From Dehalococcoidia bacterium (GTDB lineage: Bacteria > Chloroflexota > Dehalococcoidia > GIF9 > AB-539-J10), in assembly GCA_023229725.1 (NCBI GenBank), contig JALNYR010000035.1, positions 1,987-19,330 on the forward strand: DNA of 17,344 nucleotides. Reading direction: 5' to 3'. Below, piece by piece: positions 13,538-17,344 of the stretch. Below the pieces are notes generated by a model. It did not search any database, had not been told where the DNA came from, and saw nothing but the letters and a program-made list of their open reading frames with translations. How positions within the stretch are numbered: the stretch's first letter is position 1; each line of letters starts with the position of its first letter. A program made the position numbers and the translations under genes.

Positions 13538-13935
13538 CCCGCGGGCGGATTCGTACGCGTCTGCTCCGGCGAGTTCACGCCGCCGCACGTCCGAGCGTTC
13601 AAACGTGGGACGCCTTGCCGCAGCGGCGGCAGGTCGCCCGCAGGGTGCTGACGTCTCGACAGCAGGTTGATGGCCCGGCCTCATCTCACGCACGCCGGCG
13701 TTCTTGACCGGATGCGGAGCACTTGACATATCCCCCTCGGGCGCGCCACCATTCACCGGCACGGCGCGGCTGTGCAGGTGGGCGCGGACCGTTTCGTTCT
13801 TCTTCTCCTTCTCCAGTCTGCAACGGGACCTCGGCTCATGCATGCACTGACCCCGGCGGGAGCCGTGTCGTTGAGCGCCGTCCTCAGAGAGCAGCAGCAT
13901 GGTGTCTGCCGCTGTAGCGCAGGAGTATCGACCCG
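13538..13935. other. Intergenic region upstream of the histidine kinase
   Basis: About 400 nt with no gene I can support. The open frame on the minus strand (13499-13900) crosses the lipoprotein promoter and has no ribosome site or recognisable domain. A TTGACA at 13723 has no matching -10. The kinase promoter was not identified. Confidence 0.5.
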
Positions 13936-16014
13936 GTGAAGCTCAGTTATCTCGGCCTGTTTATGATGAGTGCAGGAGTACTGTGCCTGTGCCTGTCCGT
14001 ATACGCCTGGAGGCACAAGCATGACCCCACGGCGTTGCCCTTGTCTCTGCTTCTGATGGCGGCGGCAACCTATGCGTTCTTCTACGGCGTCGAGTTCTCG
14101 TTGAGCAGCCTCGCTCCGATGTACGTGACGAACGTGCTCCAGTATCTGGGCATCGTTACCATGCCGGTTCTCCTGTTCATCTTCGCGGCTCGCTACTCCG
14201 GCAACGACCGGTGGCTCAAGCGCTCCCACGTTGTGCTCCTGTTCGTTGTTCCAGCGTTCACCGTGACTATGGTTCTGACAAACAGCATCCATCATCTCTA
14301 CTACTCAAGCGTCTCGGTAGGAGTCTCGAACGACTTCTCTTTCCTGAAGCTCGAGCATGGCCCCTTGTGGTGGCTGCACACTTTCTATTCATACGCGTTC
14401 TTCGCCACCGGCCTGGTGTTGCTGACCCGCGTGTTCTTCGCGGTCTCTCGGACGGACCGTCCGCGTGTGGGTTACCTCCTGGCGAGCGCGTTGCTGGTCT
14501 TCGCTCTGAACGTCGCGTATATTGTCGGCCTGAGACCGTACGGCTTCCTGGACCTCACTCCCGCGGGTTTCGCGGTCATGGGAGTCATGCTTGCTCGGGG
14601 CGTGTACACTCAAAAGATATTCGACATCAAGCCGGTGGCTCTGGACGTGCTTTTTGACGGAGTCCCCGATGTGGTCCTTGTACTGGACGCGAAGGGGACG
14701 GTCGTCAATGCCAACCCGGCCGCACGTGTGCTGCTGGCGTCGACAGTCATTCGGCAACAGCTCGAAGGGACCGTGAAAGCGCGCGACGGCGCCGCGACGG
14801 ATGCCATCCCCCGTGAACCTTCGGACGGGGAGGTCGTGACGGGAGAACGGACATTCCTCAGGTCGGACACCGAACTCCTTAGCCGCGGAGGGAGTCGCCT
14901 CGGAACCCTCATCGTCCTGCGTGACATCACCGAGCGCAAACGGGCGGCACAGAGACTGCAGCACAGCCGCGACCGGTACAGGTCGCTCGTCAACAACATA
15001 CCCGGCGCTACCTATCAGCGCGCCCTGGATGCGCACCGGACCATGCGCTATATGAGTGCCGGAATCGAAGCCATTACCGGCTATCCTCCTGCCGACTTCG
15101 TCGACGGCGCGGTCCGCGCCTACGAGAGCGTGATTCATCCTGAGGACGGAGAGCGTGTCGACCGCACCATCGGCGCGGCGGTCGAGCAGGTGAATCCGTG
15201 GGAGCTTGAGTATCGCATCCTGCACAGGGACGGCGGAGTTCGCTGGGTGTACGAGAGGGGCATGGCCACAAACGATCCGGAGAGGAACGAGCCGTCTCTG
15301 AACGGCTTCATCATGGACGTCACACAGCAGAAGCGGGACCGTGTCGAGATTGAGCAGTCCCACAGGGAGTTGCGCAGGCTTGCCACACATCTGCAGGCTG
15401 TCCGTGAGCAGGAGCGTGCGGCTGTTGCCTGGGAGTTGCACGACGAGATTGGTCAGTCTCTCGCTGTGGTCAAGACGAACCTCGCCGGGTACGACAGACT
15501 GCTGTCAGCAGGCGAACAGTCGCAACTGCGGCCGAATCTGCGTCAGACGGCGGGGATCCTCGATGAGGCTATCACCAGGCTTCGCAGACTCTACACCGGC
15601 TTGAGGCCCGGCATGCTCGATGACCTCGGTTTGTCCGCGACGATAGACTGGCAGACGGCGGAGTTCGCCCGCGAGTCGGGCATTGATTGCCGCATGGCTC
15701 GGCTTGACGAGGTCATACTGACGAATGATCCCTGCAGCCTCGCGGTGTACCGCGTCTTTCAGGGAGTGTTGTACACCATCGTGCGGAATTCCGGAGCCAC
15801 CCGTGCCGAGGTGACCGTGGAGCGACAGGACCACCATGTTGTCGTGCGGGTCAGCGACAACGGTTGTGCCATCAGCGAAGATGATCTGCCCCCCGATGTG
15901 GCGCTCGAGTACACGGCGATGCGCGAGCGCCTCCGTGATTGCCAGGGGACACTGTCCATTCGCGCGTTGGAGGCTGGCGGCAAAGTGACGGAAATCCGCG
16001 TGCCGGTGCAGTAG
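13936..16014 (+). CDS. Membrane sensor histidine kinase (7TM-PAS-PAS-HisKA_3) with degenerate ATP-binding domain
   Basis: The 692-aa product has seven hydrophobic segments in residues 1-225, matching the histidine kinase 7TM N-terminal region. A first PAS (about 235-335, ending DITERKRAA), a second PAS/PAC (about 345-470, ending DVTQQKRDR) and a HisKA_3 dimerisation domain follow. EQERAAVAWELHDEIGQSLA (491-510) holds the phosphoacceptor H502, and LRPGMLDDLGLSATIDW (556-572) is intact. The ATPase domain is eroded: the N-box usually reading QEALTNVxKHA is QGVLYTIVRNS (609-619), lacking the Mg-binding Asn and the Glu. DNG (641-643) remains, but the second Gly of G1 and the Gly of GMRER are replaced (AMRER, 661-665). 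The start is a GTG with AGGAG 11 nt upstream. No response regulator follows in this window. Confidence 0.88.
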   Translation: MKLSYLGLFMMSAGVLCLCLSVYAWRHKHDPTALPLSLLLMAAATYAFFYGVEFSLSSLAPMYVTNVLQYLGIVTMPVLLFIFAARYSGNDRWLKRSHVVLLFVVPAFTVTMVLTNSIHHLYYSSVSVGVSNDFSFLKLEHGPLWWLHTFYSYAFFATGLVLLTRVFFAVSRTDRPRVGYLLASALLVFALNVAYIVGLRPYGFLDLTPAGFAVMGVMLARGVYTQKIFDIKPVALDVLFDGVPDVVLVLDAKGTVVNANPAARVLLASTVIRQQLEGTVKARDGAATDAIPREPSDGEVVTGERTFLRSDTELLSRGGSRLGTLIVLRDITERKRAAQRLQHSRDRYRSLVNNIPGATYQRALDAHRTMRYMSAGIEAITGYPPADFVDGAVRAYESVIHPEDGERVDRTIGAAVEQVNPWELEYRILHRDGGVRWVYERGMATNDPERNEPSLNGFIMDVTQQKRDRVEIEQSHRELRRLATHLQAVREQERAAVAWELHDEIGQSLAVVKTNLAGYDRLLSAGEQSQLRPNLRQTAGILDEAITRLRRLYTGLRPGMLDDLGLSATIDWQTAEFARESGIDCRMARLDEVILTNDPCSLAVYRVFQGVLYTIVRNSGATRAEVTVERQDHHVVVRVSDNGCAISEDDLPPDVALEYTAMRERLRDCQGTLSIRALEAGGKVTEIRVPVQ

Positions 16015-16108
16015 CAGTCCTGGTTGTGGCTGAGGCGACCCGGTGCGCGCGGGATGGTCCGCCCGTCCGGCGGCTGCGTCCCCGGCGGCACTTGGTAGCC
16101 GGACTCCC

Positions 16109-17089
16109 TCACTCCACCGGCGTCGGCACACCAGCCACGATTCGTTCAATCACCGAGGCGGCGCTGAGGCCGCGGACGGAGGCCCGCGTTTCAAGCAGCA
16201 CGCGGTGCGCCAGCACCGGCGCCGCCAGTTCCTTCACGTCGTCAGGCAGCACGAAGTCGCGTCCCCGCATCGCCGCCAGCGCTTGAGAGGCCTGCTGCAG
16301 CGCGAGGCTTGCCCGGGGGCTGGCGCCAAGTCGCAGGGAATCGTCGCTGCGTGTCGCCCGGCACACCGTCGCGATGTAGCTCCGCACGGAATCCGCGACA
16401 TACGTCCTGCGGCACGCCGCCTGCAGGCCCGACAGCTCGTCGGCGGTGAGCACGCTCTCGATGTCGTCGAGCGGCTGCGCGGCCTGGAAGCGGTGCAGCA
16501 GCTCGATTTCCTCTTCCTCTGAGGGGTAGCCCATCGGAACTCGCAGCAGAAAACGGTCGAGTTGCGCCTCCGGCAGCGCGAACGTGCCCTCGAGTTCGAT
16601 CGGGTTCTGTGTGGCGATGACCATGAACGGCCGCGGCAGCGGGAAAGTCTCGCGGTCGGCGGTCACCTGGCGTTCTTGCATGCACTCCAGAAAGCACGAC
16701 TGGGTGCGGGGTGTGGCACGGTTTATCTCATCGACGAGCAGGATGTGAGTGACGACCGGGCCGGGATGGAACTCGAACTGCCCGGTCTTCTGGTTGAAGA
16801 CGTGGACGCCGGTCACGTCCGAGGGCAACAGGTCAGGCGTGCACTGCACGCGGCGGAAGCTGCAGTGTATCGACCTGGCTATTGCCCGTGCGAGGGATGT
16901 CTTGCCCACGCCCGGCACGTCCTCCATCAGGATGTGCCCTTCGCACAGGAGCGCGACGAAGCACTGCTCCACCACGCGTGGTTTGCCGACGATGACCCTT
17001 CCGACGTTTGCGACGAATCGGTCGGCTGTCTCCTTGATGCGCACTGCCTCCTGCGCCTCCAGTCTCGGAGTGGTCGTCTTCTCTGTCAT
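16109..17089 (-). CDS. MoxR-family AAA+ ATPase
   Basis: The 326-aa product is a complete MoxR ATPase. It has MEDVPGVGKTSLARAIA (55-71, Walker A K63), LLVDEINRATPRTQ (117-130, Walker B with D120/E121), IATQNPIELEGTFALPEAQL (158-177, sensor 1 N162) and DRFLLRVPMGYPSEEEE. A C-terminal AAA lid follows with the GASPRAS sensor 2 region. MoxR proteins are chaperone-like ATPases that work with DUF58/von Willebrand and transglutaminase-type partners in envelope or protein-complex maturation. Its ATG overlaps the stop of the upstream DUF4129 gene by 4 nt (ATGA), so translation is probably coupled. The target is unknown. The convergent histidine kinase ends 94 nt away with no clear terminator. Confidence 0.95.
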   Translation of the reverse strand: MTEKTTTPRLEAQEAVRIKETADRFVANVGRVIVGKPRVVEQCFVALLCEGHILMEDVPGVGKTSLARAIARSIHCSFRRVQCTPDLLPSDVTGVHVFNQKTGQFEFHPGPVVTHILLVDEINRATPRTQSCFLECMQERQVTADRETFPLPRPFMVIATQNPIELEGTFALPEAQLDRFLLRVPMGYPSEEEEIELLHRFQAAQPLDDIESVLTADELSGLQAACRRTYVADSVRSYIATVCRATRSDDSLRLGASPRASLALQQASQALAAMRGRDFVLPDDVKELAAPVLAHRVLLETRASVRGLSAASVIERIVAGVPTPVE

Positions 17090-17344
17090 CTTGCACCTTC
17101 ACCTGTCGTAGTCATGCGGCTGCCCCTGCGCTGACGCGGCAGCTTCCGCATCCGCTGAACAGCTTGTTGCATCTCCTGCAGCGCGCTGCTGTCCGGCTCG
17201 TGCCCGCCGTAGCGAGCGCGCGCGTAGGTCTCGGTCACGTACGCGAGGTCCGGGGACGCGGCGGGCAGCAGCTCGCTCAACACTGCCCTGTACTCGTGGG
17301 CCGACTCCGATGCACGCCGCGGGCGGAGCTTCCTCCCCGTCCAG
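17086..17344 (-). CDS. C-terminus of a DUF4129-domain (transglutaminase-like operon) protein, partial
   Basis: The 85 visible residues begin in frame at the window edge and include RPRRASESAHEYRAVLSELL and SPDLAYVTETYARARYGGHE. They are followed by a helical, basic tail. The pattern T/S-x-x-EY-x-x-L, then L-x-x-V-T-x-x-Y-x-x-ARYGG, is that of the DUF4129 domain found at the C-terminus of large membrane transglutaminase-like (TgpA-type) proteins encoded beside MoxR and DUF58. The main part lies beyond the window, so full domain content is unknown. It overlaps the MoxR start by 4 nt. Confidence 0.65.
   Translation of the reverse strand, partial: WTGRKLRPRRASESAHEYRAVLSELLPAASPDLAYVTETYARARYGGHEPDSSALQEMQQAVQRMRKLPRQRRGSRMTTTGEGAR

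Noticed and set aside
13723..13751. TTGACA as -35 box for the histidine kinase
   Set aside because: No acceptable -10 sequence at 16-18 nt, and it lies about 200 nt from the start codon.
13499..13900. 133-residue minus-strand open frame upstream of the lipoprotein
   Set aside because: Crosses the lipoprotein promoter, has no ribosome site, and its composition is typical of random high-GC frames.

Overview
This is a high-GC bacterial chromosomal window of compactly packed genes on both strands. Most starts have strong AGGAGG-type ribosome binding sites, and several genes have sigma70-like promoters. The gene mix suggests an uncultured Chloroflexota lineage (Dehalococcoidia or a relative): archaemetzincin, a ferredoxin:thioredoxin reductase-type subunit fused to rubredoxin, DUF6448, a CFI-box lipoprotein, MscL with a zinc ribbon, and a 7TM/PAS/HisKA_3 kinase. 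No rRNA or other marker gene is present, so this placement is an inference. I saw no tRNA, rRNA, CRISPR array, transposase or phage gene.

Layout. (1) Positions 1-1687, minus strand: a purine salvage phosphorylase (MTAP family), an archaemetzincin protease and the first codons of an acyl-CoA dehydrogenase. (2) Positions 2058-4317, plus strand: a promoter, a divergent enolase homologue with altered catalytic residues, then a glutaredoxin overlapping an FTR-rubredoxin fusion by 4 nt. (3) Positions 4549-6032: a promoter, a structured leader and a GlcD-type FAD oxidase. A small YegP/DUF1508 gene on the minus strand faces it across a hairpin. (4) Positions 6557-9197, plus strand: MscL, an MFS transporter and a DUF6448 protein. 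(5) Positions 9366-12436, plus strand: PanB, an RraA-family protein 4 nt later, and a class III (glutamate-1-semialdehyde-like) aminotransferase. (6) Positions 12584-13537, minus strand: a lipoprotein with a C-terminal CFI box and its promoter. (7) Positions 13936-16014, plus strand: a membrane histidine kinase with an intact phosphoacceptor region but an eroded ATP-binding domain. (8) Positions 16109-17344, minus strand: a MoxR AAA+ ATPase overlapping the end of a DUF4129 protein.

Candidate functional groups. The glutaredoxin and FTR-rubredoxin pair looks like a thiol/iron redox relay. PanB, RraA and the aminotransferase could act together on small 2-oxo acids. The MoxR/DUF4129 pair is the end of a conserved envelope-associated operon. 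The strongest leads for something new are the enolase homologue that has lost the catalytic His and carries a swapped Asp/Glu motif, the redox pair, the kinase with a degenerate ATP site, and structured leaders directly upstream of the glcD and yegP ribosome binding sites. I did not find a clear-cut defence system or biosynthetic island.
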